Origin: Megalopta genalis
Taxonomy: Eukaryota; Arthropoda; Insecta; Hymenoptera; Halictidae
Length of the DNA stretch: 64,000 nucleotides
Reading direction: 5' to 3'
Assembly (NCBI RefSeq): GCF_051020955.1
Contig: NW_027476760.1
Location: 62,001-126,000, forward strand
Position 1 is the stretch's first letter. Each line of letters opens with the position of its first letter. Position numbers and translations under genes: made by a program. Shown here in pieces: positions 12,600 to 26,910 of the stretch. The notes below the pieces were generated by a model. That model was not told where the DNA came from. It saw nothing but the letters and a program-made list of their open reading frames with translations, and searched no databases.

Positions 12600-15500
12600 T
12601 CAAATCAATGCGATGTAGATGGTTTGCTTCAAATCCATGCGATATACAAGATTTAGCTTCAAATCAATGCGATGTAGTAGGCTCAGCTTCAAATCCATGC
12701 GATATAAGTGATATAGCTTCATAAGCAGGAGGAACAAACGAGGTAGCTTCAATTCCATGCGAAACAAATGATTTAGCTTCAAATCAATGCGTAGTAGAAG
12801 GCGTAGCTTGAAATCCATGTGAAACAAATGGTTTAGCTTCAAATCAATGCGATGTAGAAGGTTTAGCTTCAAATCCGTGCGATACACATGATTGAGCTTC
12901 AAATCAATGCGATGTAGAAGGTTTAGCTTCAAATCCACGCGATACACTAGATTTAGATTCAAATCAATGCGATGTAGAAGGTTCTGCTTCAAATCCATAC
13001 GACACATATGATTTAGATTCAAATACTTGCGATATAAGTGATTTAGCTTCAAAAGCTGGATGAACAAACAAGGTAGCTTCATTTCCATGCGAAACAAATG
13101 ATTTAGCTTCAAATCAATGCGAAGTAGAAGGCTTAGCTTCAAATTCATGCGAAACAAATGGTTTAGCTACAAATACTTGTGATATAGATTATTTAGCTAC
13201 AACTGCATGCGAAACAAACGAGTTACCATCAAATCCATACGAAACACACGATTAAGCTTCAAATCAATGCGATGTAGATGGTTTGCTTCAAATCCATGCG
13301 ATACACAAGATTTATGTTCAAATCAGTGCGATGTAGTAGGCTCAGCTTCAAATCCATGCGGCACATATGATTTAGCTTCAAATACTTGCGATATAAGTGA
13401 TATAGTTTCAAATGGAGGCGAAACGAACGAGTTAGCTTCAAATCCATGCGAGACACATGACTTAGCTTCAAATCAATGCGATGTAGAAGGGTTAGCTTCA
13501 AATCCACGCGAAAGATATGATTTAGCTTCAAACACTTGGGGTATAAGTGATATAGCTTCAAATGCATACTAATCAAACGAGTTAGCTTCAAAATCCACGC
13601 GATACACATGATTTAGCCTCAAATACTTGCGATATAAGTGATGTAGAATCAACTGCAGGCGAAACGAACGAGTTAGCTTCAAATCCATTCAAAACTCATG
13701 ATTTAGCAGCAAATCAATGTGATGTAGAAGGTTTTGTTTCAAATCCATGCGATACACAAGATTTAGCTTCAAATCAATGCGATGTAGTAGGCTCAGCTTC
13801 AAATCCATGCGATATAAGTGATATAGCTTCTTAAGCACGATGAACAAACGAGGTAGCTTCAATTCCATGCGAAACAAGTGATTTAGCTTCAAATCAATGC
13901 GTAGTAGAAGGCGTAGCTTCAAATCCATGTTCAACAAATGGTTTAGCTTCAAATCAATACGAAACACATGATTCAGTTGCAAATCAATGCGATGCAGAAG
14001 GTTTAGCTTGAAATCCATGTCAAACACATGATTTAGCTTCAAATCCATGCGTTGTAGAAGGTTTAGATTCAAATCCATGCAAAACACGTGATTTAACTTC
14101 TAATTAATGCGAAGTAGAAGGCTCAGCTTCAAATCCATGCGATATAAGTGATATAGCATCATAAGCAGGAGGAACAAACGAGGTAGCTTCAATTCCATGC
14201 GAAACAAATGATTTAGCTTCAAATCAATGCGTAGTAGAAGGCGTAGCTTCAAATCCATGTGAAACAAATGGTTTAGCTTCAAATCAATGCGATGTAGAAG
14301 GTTTAGCTTCAAATCCGTGCGATACACATGATTTAGCTGCAAATCAATGCGATATAGAAGGTTTAGCTTCAAATCCACGCGATACACTAGATTTAGATTC
14401 AAATCAATGCGATGTAGAAGGTTCTGCTTCAAATCCATACGACACATATGATTTAGCTTCAAATACTTGCGATATAAGTGATTTAGCTTCAAAAGCTGGA
14501 GGAACAAACGAGGTAGCTACAATTCCATGCGAAACAAATGATTTAGCTTCAAATCAATGCGAAGTAGTAGGCTTAGCTTCAAATTCATGCGAAACAAATG
14601 GTTTAGCTACAAATACTTGTGATATACATTATTTAGCTACAAGTGCATGCGAAACAAACGAGTTACCATCATATCCACACGAAACACATGATTAAGCTTC
14701 AAATCAATGCGATGTAGATGGTTTGCTTCAAATCCATGCGATATACAAGATTTAGCTTCAAATCAATGCGATGTAGTAGGCTCAGCTTCAAATCCATGCG
14801 ATATAAGTGATATAGCTTCATAAGCAGGAGGAACAAACGAGGTAGCTTCAATTCCATGCGAAACAAATGATTTAGCTTCAAATCAATGCGTAGTAGAAGG
14901 CGTAGCTTCAAATCCATGTGAAACAAATGGTTTAGCTTCAAATCAATGCGATGTAGAAGGTTTAGCTTCAAATCCGTGCGATACACATGATTGAGCTTCA
15001 AATCAATGCGATGTAGAAGGTTTAGCTTCAAATCCACGCGATACACTAGATTTAGATTCAAATCAATGCGATGTAGAAGGTTCTGCTTCAAATCCATACG
15101 ACACATATGATTTAGCTTCAAATACTTGCGATATAAGTGATTTAGCTTCAAAAGCTGGAGGAACAAACAAGGTAGCTTCATTTCCATGCGAAACAAATGA
15201 TTTAGCTTCAAATCAATGCGAAGTAGAAGGCTTAGCTTCAAATTCATGCGAAACAAATGGTTTAGCTACAAATACTTGTGATATAGATTATTTAGCTACA
15301 ACTGCATGCGAAACAAACGAGTTACCATCAAATCCATACGAAACACACGATTAAGCTTCAAATCAATGCGATGTAGATGGTTTGCTTCAAATCCATGCGA
15401 TACACAAGATTTATGTTCAAATCAGTGCGATGTAGTAGGCTCAGCTTCAAATCCATGCGGCACATATGATTTAGCTTCAAATACTTGCGATATAAGTGAT

Positions 15501-17006
15501 ATAGTTTCAAATGGAGGCGAAACGAACGAGTTAGCTTCAAATCCATGCGAGACACATGACTTAGCTTCAAATCAATGCGATGTAGAAGGGTTAGCTTCAA
15601 ATCCACGCGAAAGATATGATTTAGCTTCAAACACTTGGGGTATAAGTGATATAGCTTCAAATGCATACTAATCAAACGAGTTAGCTTCAAAATCCACGCG
15701 ATACACATGATTTAGCCTCAAATACTTGCGATATAAGTGATGTAGAATCAACTGCAGGCGAAACGAACGAGTTAGCTTCAAATCCATTCAAAACTCATGA
15801 TTTAGCAGCAAATCAATGTGATGTAGAAGGTTTAGTTTCAAATCCATGCGATACACAAGATTTAGCTTCAAATCAATGCGATGTAGTAGGCTCAGCTTCA
15901 AATCCATGCGATATAAGTGATATAGCTTCTTAAGCAGGATGAACAAACGAGGTAGCTTCAATTCCATGCGAAACAAATGATTTAGCTTCAAATCAATGCG
16001 TAGTAGAAGGCGTAGCTTCAAATCCATGTTCAACAAATGGTTTAGCTTCAAATCAATACGAAACACATGATTCAGTTGCAAATCAATGCGATGCAGAAGG
16101 TTTAGCTTGAAATCCATGTCAAACACATGATTTAGCTTCAAATCCATGCGTTGTAGAAGGTTTAGATTCAAATCCATGCAAAACACGTGATTTAACTTCT
16201 AATTAATGCGAAGTAGAAGGCTTAGCTTCAAATCCATGCGAATCAAATGGTTTAGCTTCAAATACTTGCGATATAAGTGATGTAGAATCAACTGCAGGCG
16301 AAACGAACGAGTTAGCTTCAAATCCATTCAAAACTCATGATTTAGCAGCAAATCAATGTGATGTAGAAGGTTTAGTTTCAAATCCATGCGATACACAAGA
16401 TTTAGCATCAAATCAATGCGATGTAGTAGGCTCAGCTTCAAATCCATGCGATATAAGTGATATAGCATCATAAGCAGGAGGAACAAACGAGGTAGCTTCA
16501 ATTCCATGCGAAACAAATGATTTAGCTTCAAATCAATGCGTAGTAGAAGGCGTAGCTTCAAATCCATGTGAAACAAATGGTTTAGCTTCAAATCAATGCG
16601 ATGTAGAAGGTTTAGCTTCAAATCCGTGCGATACACATGATTTAGCTGCAAATCAATGCGTTATAGAAGGTTTAGCTTCAAATCCACGCGATACACTAGA
16701 TTTAGATTCAAATCAATGCGATGTAGAAGGTTCTGCTTCAAATCCATACGACACATATGATTTAGCTTCAAATACTTGCGATATAAGTGATTTAGCTTCA
16801 AAAGCTGGAGGAACAAACGAGGTAGCTTCTATTCCATGCGAAACAAATGATTTAGCTTCAAATCAATGCGAAGTAGTAGGCTTAGCTTCAAATTCATGCG
16901 AAACAAATGGTTAGCTACAAATACTTGTGATATACATTATTTAGCTACAAGTGCATGCGAAACAAACGAGTTACCATCATATCCATACGAAACACATGAT
17001 TAAGCT
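12600..17006. repeat. 4408-bp higher-order repeat, copy 2
   Basis: This copy matches the previous one with only scattered substitutions. Examples: GTAATGTAGAA in copy 1 is GTGATGTAGAA here; TTTAGCTTCAAATAC is TTTAGATTCAAATAC here; GCTGGAGGAAC is GCTGGATGAAC here. A single-base deletion near 16911 (ATGGTTAGCTAC for ATGGTTTAGCTAC) shortens it by one base. The low divergence over more than 4 kb implies a very recent duplication, or possibly an assembly duplication. Confidence 0.92.
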
Positions 17007-17650
17007 TCAAATCAATGCGATGTAGATGGTTTGCTTCAAATCCATGCGATATACAAGATTTAGCTTCAAATCAATGCGATGTAGTAGGCTCAGCTTCAAA
17101 TCCATGCGATATAAGTGATATAGCTTCATAAGCAGGAGGAACAAACGAGGTAGCTTCAATTCCATGCGAAACAAATGATTTAGCTTCAAATCAATGCGTA
17201 GTAGAAGGCGTAGCTTCAAATCCATGTGAAACAAATGGTTTAGCTTCAAATCAATGCGATGTAGAAGGTTTAGCTTCAAATCCGTGCGATACACATGATT
17301 GAGCTTCAAATCAATGCGATGTAGAAGGTTTAGCTTCAAATCCACGCGATACACTAGATTTAGATTCAAATCAATGCGATGTAGAAGGTTCTGCTTCAAA
17401 TCCATACGACACATATGATTTAGATTCAAATACTTGCGATATAAGTGATTTAGCTTCAAAAGCTGGAGGAACAAACAAGGTAGCTTCATTTCCATGCGAA
17501 ACAAATGATTTAGCTTCAAATCAATGCGAAGTAGAAGGCTTAGCTTCAAATTCATGCGAAACAAATGGTTTAGCTACAAATACTTGTGATATAGATTATT
17601 TAGCTACAACTGCATGCGAAACAAACGAGTTACCATCAAATCCATACGAA
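17007..17650. repeat. 4408-bp higher-order repeat, copy 3 (5' fragment)
   Basis: This begins exactly where a third copy would begin and shares the private TTTAGATTCAAATAC variant of copy 2. It diverges after about 17650, where the expected ACACACGATTAAG reads ACACATGATTAAG and the following monomers are of another type. It is therefore a truncated third copy or a recombination junction. Confidence 0.8.
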
Positions 17651-17894
17651 ACACATGATTAAGCTTCAAATCAATGCGATGTAGATGGTTTGCTTCAAAT
17701 CCATGCGATATACAAGATTTAGCTACAAATCAATGCGATGTAGTAGGCTCAGCTTCAAATCCATGCGATATAAGTGATATAGCTTCATAAGCAGGAGGAA
17801 CAAACGATGTAGCTTCAATTCCATGCGAAACAAATGATTTAGCTTCAAATCAATGCGTAGTAGAAGGCGTAGCTTCAAATCCATGCGAAACACA

Positions 17895-18490
17895 TGATTT
17901 AGCTGCAAATCGTTGCGATGTAGAAGGTTTAGCTTCAAAACAATAAGAGGTAGAAGGTTTAGCTTCAAATCAATACAATGTAGAAGGTTTAGCTTCAAAT
18001 CAATGCGATGTTAAGGTTTAGCTTCAAATCCATACGAAACACATGATTTAGCTACAAATCAATTCGAAGGACAAGGCTTAGATTCAAATCCATGCGAAAC
18101 AAATGATTTAGCTTCAAATCAAAGCGATGTAGAATGTTTAGCTTCAAATCCATGCGATACACAAGATTTAGCTTCAAATCAATGCGATGTGGTAGGTTCA
18201 GCTTCAAATCCATGCGGCACATATGATTTAGCTGCAAATCGTTGCGATGTAGAAGGTTTAGCTTCAAAACAATAAGAGGTAGAAGGTTTAGCTTCAAATC
18301 AATACAATGTAGAAGGTTTAGCTTCAAATCAATGCGATGTTAAGGTTTAGCTTCAAATCCATACGAAACACATGATTTAGCTACAAATCAATTCGAAGGA
18401 CAAGGCTTAGATTCAAATCCATGCGAAACAAATGATTTAGCTTCAAATCAAAGCGATGTAGAATGTTTAGCTTCAAATCCATGCGATACA
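17895..18490. repeat. 329-bp tandem duplication (11 monomers)
   Basis: AATCGTTGCGATGTAG, AACAATAAGAGGTAG, GATGTTAAGG and ATTCGAAGGACAAGG all recur 329 bp apart (11 monomers minus one base). The otherwise rare GATGTAGAATGTTTAGC at about 18126 recurs at 18455, which ties the two copies to one event. The second copy leaves the pattern near 18490. Confidence 0.83.
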
Positions 18491-20080
18491 CATGATTTAG
18501 CTTCAAATCAATGCGATGTAGAAGGTTTAGCTTCAAATCCACGCGAAACATATGATTTAGCTTCAAACACTTGGGGTATAAGTGATATAGCTTCCAATGC
18601 ATACTAATCAAACGAGTTAGCTTCAAAATCCACGCGATACACATGATTTAGCTTCAAATACTTGCGATATAAGTGATGTAGAATCAACTGCAGGCGAAAC
18701 GAACGAGTTAGCTTCAAATCCATTCAAAACTCATGATTTAGCAGCAAATCAATGTGATGTAGAAGGTTTAGTTTCAAATCCATGCGATACACAAGATTTA
18801 GCTTCAAATCAATGCGATGTAGTAGGCTCAGCTTCAAATCCATGCGATATAAGTGATATAGCATCATAAGCAGGAGGAGCAAAGGAGGTAGCTTCAATTC
18901 CATGCGAAACAAATGATTTAGCTTCAAATCAATGCGTAGTAGAAGGCGTAGCTTCAAATCCATGTGAAACAAATGGTTTAGCTTCAAATCAATGCGATGT
19001 AGAAGGTTTAGCTTCAAATCCGTGCGATACACATGATTTAGCTGCAAATCAATGCGATATAGAAGGTTTAGCTTCAAATCCACGCGATACACTAGATTTA
19101 GATTCAAATCAATGCGATGTAGAAGGTTCTGCTTCAAATCCATACGACACATATGATTTAGCTTCAAATACTTGCGATATAAGTGATTTAGCTTCAAAAG
19201 CTGGAGGAACAAACGAGGTAGCTTCAATTCCATGCGAAACAAATGATTTAGCTTCAAATCAATGCGAAGTAGTAGGCTTAGCTTCAAATTCATGCGAAAC
19301 AAATGGTTTAGCTACAAATACTTGTGATATACATTATTTAGCTACAAGTGCATGCGAAACAAACGAGTTACCATCATATCCATACGAAACACATGATTAA
19401 GCTTCAAATCAATGCGATGTAGATGGTTTGCTTCAAATCCATGCGATATACAAGATTTAGCTTCAAATCAATGCGATGTAGTAGGCTCAGCTTCAAATCC
19501 ATGCGATATAAGTGATATAGCTTCATAAGCAGGAGGAACAAACGAGGTAGCTTCAATTCCATGCGAAACAAATGATTTAGCTTCAAATCAATGCGTAGTA
19601 GAAGGCGTAGCTTCAAATCCATGTGAAACAAATGGTTTAGCTTCAAATCAATGCGATGTAGAAGGTTTAGCTTCAAATCCGTGCGATACACATGATTGAG
19701 CTTCAAATCAATGCGATGTAGAAGGTTTAGCTTCAAATCCACGCGATACACTAGATTTAGATTCAAATCAATGCGATGTAGAAGGTTCTGCTTCAAATCC
19801 ATACGACACATATGATTTAGCTTCAAATACTTGCGATATAAGTGATTTAGCTTCAAAAGCTGGAGGAAGAAACGAGGTAGCTTCATTTCCATGCGAATCA
19901 AATGATTTAGCTTCAAATCAATGCGAAGTAGAAGGCTTAGCTTCAAATTCATGCGAAACAAATGGTTTAGCTACAAATACTTGTGATATACATTATTTAG
20001 CTACAACTGCATGCGAAACAAACGAGTTACCATCAAATCCATACGAAACACACGATTAAGCTTCAAATCAATGCGATGTA

Positions 20081-20640
20081 GATGGTTTGCTTCAAATCCA
20101 TGCGATATACAAGATTTAGCTTCAAATCAATGCGATGTAGTAGGCTCAGCTTCATATCCATGCGATATAAGTGATATAGCTTCATAAGCAGGAGGAATAA
20201 ACGAGGTAGCTTCAATTCCATGCGAAACAAATGAGTTAGCTTCAAATCAATGCGTAGTAGAAGGCGTAGCTTCAAATCCATGTGAAACAAATGGTTTAGC
20301 TTCAAATCAATGCGATGTAGATGGTTTGCTTCAAATCCATGCGATATACAAGATTTAGCTTCAAATCAATACGATGTAGTAGGCTCAGCTTCAAATCCAT
20401 GCGATATAAGTGATATAGCTTCATAAGCAGGAGGAACAAACGAGGTAGCTTCAATTCCATGCGAAACAAATGAGTTAGCTTCAAATCAATGCGTAGTAGA
20501 AGGCGTAGCTTCAAATCCATGTGAAACAAATGGTTTAGCTTCAAATCAATGCGATGTAGAAGGTTTAGCTTCAAATCCGTGCGATACACATGATTGAGCT
20601 TCAAATCAATGCGATGTAGAAGGTTTAGCTTCAAATCCAC
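20081..20640. repeat. 239-bp duplication (8 monomers)
   Basis: The 29-bp GATGGTTTGCTTC marker occurs at 20081 and again at 20320, 239 bp apart, instead of the usual 659. The region between holds the first eight monomers of the 659-bp unit, so this is a shortened unit formed by an internal deletion or an out-of-register exchange. The following unit is itself altered near 20641 (GCCTTACACTAG for GCGATACACTAG). Confidence 0.78.
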
Positions 20641-23600
20641 GCCTTACACTAGATTTAGATTCAAATCAATGCGATGTAGAAGGTTCTGCTTCAAATCCAT
20701 ACGACACATATGATTTAGCTTCAAATACTTGCGATATAAGTGATTTAGCTTCATAAGCAGGAGGAACAAACGAGGTAGCTTCAATTCCATGCGAAACAAA
20801 TGATTTAGCTTCAAATCAATGCGTAGTAGAAGGCGTAGCTTCAAATCCATGCGAAACACATGATTTAGCTGCAAATCGTTGCGATGTAGAAGGTTTAGCT
20901 TCAAAACAATAAGAGGTAGAAGGTTTAGCTTCAAATCAATACAATGTAGAAGGTTTAGCTTCAAATCAATGCGATGTTAAGGTTTAGCTTCAAATCCATA
21001 CGAAACACATGATTTAGCTACAAATCAATTCGAAGGACAAGGCTTAGATTCAAATCCATGCGAAACAAATGATTTAGCTTCAAATCAAAGCGATGTAGAA
21101 GGTTTTGCTTCAAATCCATGCGATACACAAGATTTAGCTTCAAATCAATGCGATGTGGTAGGTTCAGCTTCAAATCCATGCGGCACATATGATTTAGCTT
21201 CAAATACTTGCGATATAAGTGACATAGTTTCAAATGGAGGCGAAACGAACGAGTTAACTTCAAATCCATGCGAGACACATGATTTAGCTTCAAATCAATG
21301 CGATGTAGAAGGTTTAGCTTCAAATCCACGCGAAACATATGATTTAGCTTCAAACACTTGGGGTATAAGTGATATAGCTTCAAATGCATACTAATCAAAC
21401 GAGTTAGCTTCAAAATCCACGCGATACACATGATTTAGCTTCAAATACTTGCGATATAAGTGATGTAGAATCAACTGCAGGCGAAACGAACGAGTTAGCT
21501 TCAAATCCATTCAAAACTCATGATTTAGCAGCAAATCAATGTGATGTAGAAGGTTTAGTTTCAAATCCATGCGATACACAAGATTTAGCTTCAAATCAAT
21601 GCGATGTAGTAGGCTCAGCTTCAAATCCATGCGATATAAGTGATATAGCATCATAAGCAGGAGGAACAAACGGGGTAGCTTCAATTCCATGCGAAACAAA
21701 TGATTTATCTACAAATCAATGCGTAGTAGAAGGCGTAGCTTCAAATCCATGTGAAACAAATGGTTTAGCTTCAAATCAATGCGATGTAGAAGGTTTAGCT
21801 TCAAATCCGTGCGATACACATGATTTAGCTGCAAATCAATGCGATATAGAAGGTTTAGCTTCAAATCCACGCGATACACTAGATTTAGATTCAAATCAAT
21901 GCGATGTAGAAGGTTCTGCTTCAAATCCATACGACACATATGATTTAGCTTCAAATACTTGCGATATAAGTGATTTAGCTTCAAAAGCTGGAGGAACAAA
22001 CGAGGTAGCTTCAATTCCATGCGAAACAAATGATTTAGCTTCAAATCAATGCGAAGTAGTAGGCTTAGCTTCAAATTCATGCGAAACAAATGGTTTAGCT
22101 ACAAATACTTGTGATATACATTATTTAGCTACAACTGCATGCGAAACAAACGAGTTACCATCATATCCATACGAAACACATGATTAAGCTTCAAATCAAT
22201 GCGATGTAGATGGTTTGCTTCAAATCCATGCGATATACAAGATTTAGCTTCAAATCAATGCGATGTAGTAGGCTCAGCTTCAAATCCATGCGATATAAGT
22301 GATATAGCTTCATAAGCAGGAGGAACAAACGAGGTAGCTTCAATTCCATGCGAAACAAATGAGTTAGCTTCAAATCAATGCGTAGTAGAAGGCGTAGCTT
22401 CAAATCCATGTGAAACAAATGGTTTAGCTTCAAATCAATGCGATGTAGAAGGTTTAGCTTCAAATCCTTGCGATACACATGATTGAGCTTCAAATCAATG
22501 CGATGTAGAAGGTTTAGCTTCAAATCCACGCGATACACTAGATTTAGATTCAAATCAATGCGATGTAGAAGGTTCTGCTTCAAATCCATACGACACATAT
22601 GATTTAGCTTCAAATACTTGCGATATAAGTGATTTAGCTTCAAAAGCTGGAGGAACAAACGAGGTAGCTTCATTTCCATGCGAATCAAATGATTTAGCTT
22701 CAAATCAATGCGAAGTAGAAGGCTTAGCTTCAAATTCATGCGAAACAAATGGTTTAGCTACAAATACTTGTGATATACATTATTTAGCTACAACTGCATG
22801 CGAAACAAACGAGTTACCATCAAATCCATACGAAACACACGATTAAGCTTCAAATCAATGCGATGTAGATGGTTTGCTTCAAATCCATGCGAAACACAAG
22901 ATTTATGTTCAAATCAGTGCGATGTAGTAGGCTCAGCTTCAAATCCATGCGGCACATATGATTTAGCTTCAAATACTTGCGATATAAGTGATATAGTTTT
23001 AAATGGAGGCGAAACGAACGAGTTAGCTTCAAATCCATGCGAGACACATGACTTAGCTTCAAATCAATGCGATGTAGAAGGGTTAGCTTCAAATCCACGC
23101 GAAAGATATGATTTAGCTTCAAAAACTTGAGGTATAAGTGATATAGCTTCAAATGCATACTAATCAAACGAGTTAGCTTCAAAATCCACGCGATACACAT
23201 GATTTAGCCTCAAATACTTGCGATATAAGTGATGTAGAATCAACTGCAGGCGAAACGAACGAGTTAGCTTCAAATCCATTCAAAACTCATGATTTAGCAG
23301 CAAATCATTGTGATGTAGAAGGTTTAGTTTCAAATCCATGCGATACACAAGATTTAGCTTCAAATCAATGCGATGTAGTAGGCTCAGCTTCAAATCCATG
23401 CGATATAAGTGATATAGCTTCTTAAGCAGGAGGAACAAACGAGGTAGCTTCAATTCCATGCGAAACAAATCATTTAGCTTCAAATCAATGCGTAGTAGAA
23501 GGCGTAGCTTCAAATCCATGTGAAACAAATGGTTTAGCTTCAAATCAATGCGATGTAGAAGGTTTAGCTTCAAATCCATGCGATACACTAGATTTAGATT

Positions 23601-26310
23601 CAAATCAATGCGATGTAGAAGGTTCTGCTTCAAATCCATACGACACATATGATTTAGCTTCAAATACTTGCGATATAAGTGATTTAGCTTCAAAAGCTGG
23701 AGGAACAAACGAGGTAGCTTCATTTCCATGCGAATCAAATGATTTAGCTTCAAATCAATGCGAAGTAGAAGGCTTAGCTTCAAATTCATGCGAAACAAAT
23801 GGTTTAGCTACAAATACTTGTGATATAGATTATTTAGCTACAACTGCATGCGAAACAAACGAGTTACCATCAAATCCATACGAAACACACGATTAAGCTT
23901 CAAATCAATGCGATGTAGATGGTTTGCTTCAAATCCATGCGATACACAAGATTTATGTTCAAATCAGTGCGATGTAGTAGGCTCAGCTTCAAATCCATGC
24001 GGCACATATGATTTAGCTTCAAATACTTGCGATATAAGTGATATAGTTTCAAATGGAGGCGAAACGAACGAGTTAGCTTCAAAACAATGCGAGACACATG
24101 ACTTAGCTTCAAATCAATGCGATGTAGAAGGGTTAGCTTCAAATCCACGCGAAAGATATGATTTAGCTTCAAACACTTGGGGTATAAGTGATATAGCTTC
24201 AAATGCATACTAATCAAACGAGTTAGCTTCAAAATCCACGCGATACACATGATTTAGCCTCAAATACTTCCGATATAAGTGATGTAGAATCAACTGCAGG
24301 CGAAACGAACGAGTTAGCTTCAAATCCATTCAAAACTCATGATTTAGCAGCAAATCAATGTGATGTAGAAGGTTTAGTTTCAAATCCATGCGATACACAA
24401 GATTTAGCTTCAAATCAATGCGATGTAGTAGGCTCAGCTTCAAATCCATGCGATATAAGTGATATAGCTTCTTAAGCAGGATGAACAAACGAGGTAGCTT
24501 CAATTCCATGCGAAACAAATGATTTAGCTTCAAATCAATGCGTAGTAGAAGGCGTAGCTTCAAATCCATGTTCAACAAATGGTTTAGCTTCAAATCAATA
24601 CGAAACACATGATTCAGTTGCAAATCAATGCGATGCAGAAGGTTTAGCTTGAAATCCATGTCAAACACATGATTTAGCTTCAAATCCATGCGTTGTAGAA
24701 GGTTTAGATTCAAATCCATGCAAAACACGTGATTTAACTTCTAATTAATGCGAAGTAGAAGGCTTAGCTTCAAATCCATGCGAATCAAATGGTTTAGCTT
24801 CAAATACTTGCGATATAAGTGATGTAGAATCAACTGCAGGCGAAACAAACGAGTTAGCTTCAAATCCATTCAAAACTCATGATTTAGCAGCAAATCAATG
24901 TGATGTAGAAGGTTTAGTGTCAAATCCATGCGATACACAAGATTTAGCTTCAAATCAATGCGATGTAGTAGGCTCAGCTTCAAATCCATGCGATATAAGT
25001 GATATAGCATCATAAGCAGGAGGAACAAACGAGGTAGCTTCAATTCCATGCGAAACAAATGATTTAGCTTCAAATCAATGCGTAGTAGAAGGCGTAGCTT
25101 CAAATCCATGTGAAACAAATGGTTTAGCTTCAAATCAATGCGATGTAGAAGGTTTAGCTTCAAATCCGTGCGATACACATGATTTAGCTGCAAATCAATG
25201 CGATATAGAAGGTTTAGCTTCAAATCCACGCGATACACTAGATTTAGATTCAAATCAATGCGATGTAGAAGGTTCTGCTTCAAATCCATACGACACATAT
25301 GATTTAGCTTCAGATACTTGCGATATGAATGATAGAGCTTCATATGCAGACAAAACAAACGAGTTAGCTTCAAATCCAAGCGAAACACATGATTTAGCTT
25401 CAAATCAATGCGATGTAGAAGATTTAGCTTCAAATCCATGCAAAACACATGATTAGGCTTCAAATCAATTCTATGTAGTAGGTTTAGCTTCAAATCCTAG
25501 CGAAACATATGATTTAGCTTCAGATACTTGCGATGTAAGTGATATAGCTTCAACTGCATGCGAAACAAACGAGCTAGCTTCAAATCCAAGCGACACACAT
25601 GATTTAGCTTCAAATCGATGCGATGTAGAAGATTTAGCTTCAAATCCACGCGATACACTAGATTTAGATTCAAATCAATGCGATGTAGAAGGTTCTGCTT
25701 CAAATCCATACGACACATATGATTTAGCTTCAAATACTTGCGATATAAGTGATTTAGCTTCAAAAGCTGGAGGAACAAACGAGGTAGCTTCAATTCCATG
25801 CGAAACAAATGATTTAGCTTCAAATCAATTGCGACGTAGAAGGCTTAGCTTCAAATTCATGCGAAACAAATGGTTTAGCTACAAATACTTGTGATATACA
25901 TTATTTAGCTACAAGTGCATGCGAAACAAACGAGTTACCATCAAATCCATACGAAACACATGATTAAGCTTCAAATCAATGCGATGTAGATGGTTTGCTT
26001 CAAATCCATGCGGCACATATGATTTAGCTTCAAATCAATGCGATGTAGTAGGCTCAGCTTCAAATCCATGCGATATAAGTGATATAGCTTCATAAGCAGG
26101 AGGAACAAACGAGGTATCTTCAATTCCATGCGAAACAAATGATTTAGCTTCAAATCAATGCGAAGTAGAAGGCTTAGCTTCAAATCCATGCGAAACAAAT
26201 GGTTTAGCTTGAAATACTTGTGATATACATGATTTAGCTTCAAATGGAGGCGATACAAACGAGTTAGCCTCAAATCCAAGCGAAACACATGATTTAGCTA
26301 CAATCAATGC

Positions 26311-26910
26311 GAAGTAGAGGGCTTAGCTTCTTATCCATGCGAAACAGATGGTTTAGCTTCAAATACTTGCGATATAAATGATATAGATTCAAATGCAGGA
26401 GAAACAAACGAGTTAGCTACAAGTCAATGTGGAACACATGATTTAGCTTGAAATGAATGCTAAGTAGAAGGCTTAGCTTCTAATCCATGCGGAACAAATG
26501 GATTAGCTTCAAATACTTGTGATATACATGAGTTTGCTTCAACTGCATGCGAAACAATCGAGTTAGCTTCAGATCCAAGCGAAACACATGATTTAGCTTC
26601 AAATCAATGCGAAGTAGAAGGCTTAGCTTCATATCCATGCGAAACAGATGGCTTAGCTTCAAATACTTGCGATATAAATGATATAGATTCAAATGCAGGA
26701 GAATCAAGCGAGTTAGCTACAAGTCAATGTGGAACACATGATTTAGCTTGAAATGAATGCTAAGTAGAAGGCTTAGCTTCTAATCCATGCGGAACAAATG
26801 GATTAGCTTCAAATACTTGTGATATACATGAGTTTGCTTCAACTGCATGCGAAACAATCGAGTTAGCTTCAAATCCAAGCGAAACACATGATTTAGCTTC
26901 AGATACTTGC
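26311..26910. repeat. 300-bp tandem duplication (two pentamers)
   Basis: The interval 26311-26610 is repeated at 26611-26910 with an offset of exactly 300 bp. Shared private variants include ATGCGGAACAAATGGATTAG, CATGAGTTTGCTTC, AAATGAATGCTAAGTAG and CAAGTCAATGTGGAAC. Ten monomers are two rounds of the five-class cycle, so exchange occurred in the pentamer register. This supports the 150-bp superunit as a real recombination unit. Confidence 0.85.

Larger units (their letters stand above)
1..25310. repeat. Domain I: homogenised higher-order repeat region
   Basis: Blocks of tens of monomers recur almost unchanged at spacings that are multiples of 30 bp minus one or two (239, 329, 659, 1859, 2099, 2309, 4408). 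Diagnostic variants recur together: GATGGTTTGCTTC (a 29-bp monomer), TTCATAAGCAGGAGG (plus-frame stop), GATTAAGCTT (plus-frame stop and a HindIII site), AACACTTGGGGTATAAG, and AGCTTCAAAATCCACGCG (a 31-bp monomer). These show recent unequal exchange or block amplification. The domain ends near 25310, where the pattern changes to GATATGAATGATAGAGC and older monomers. Confidence 0.9.
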
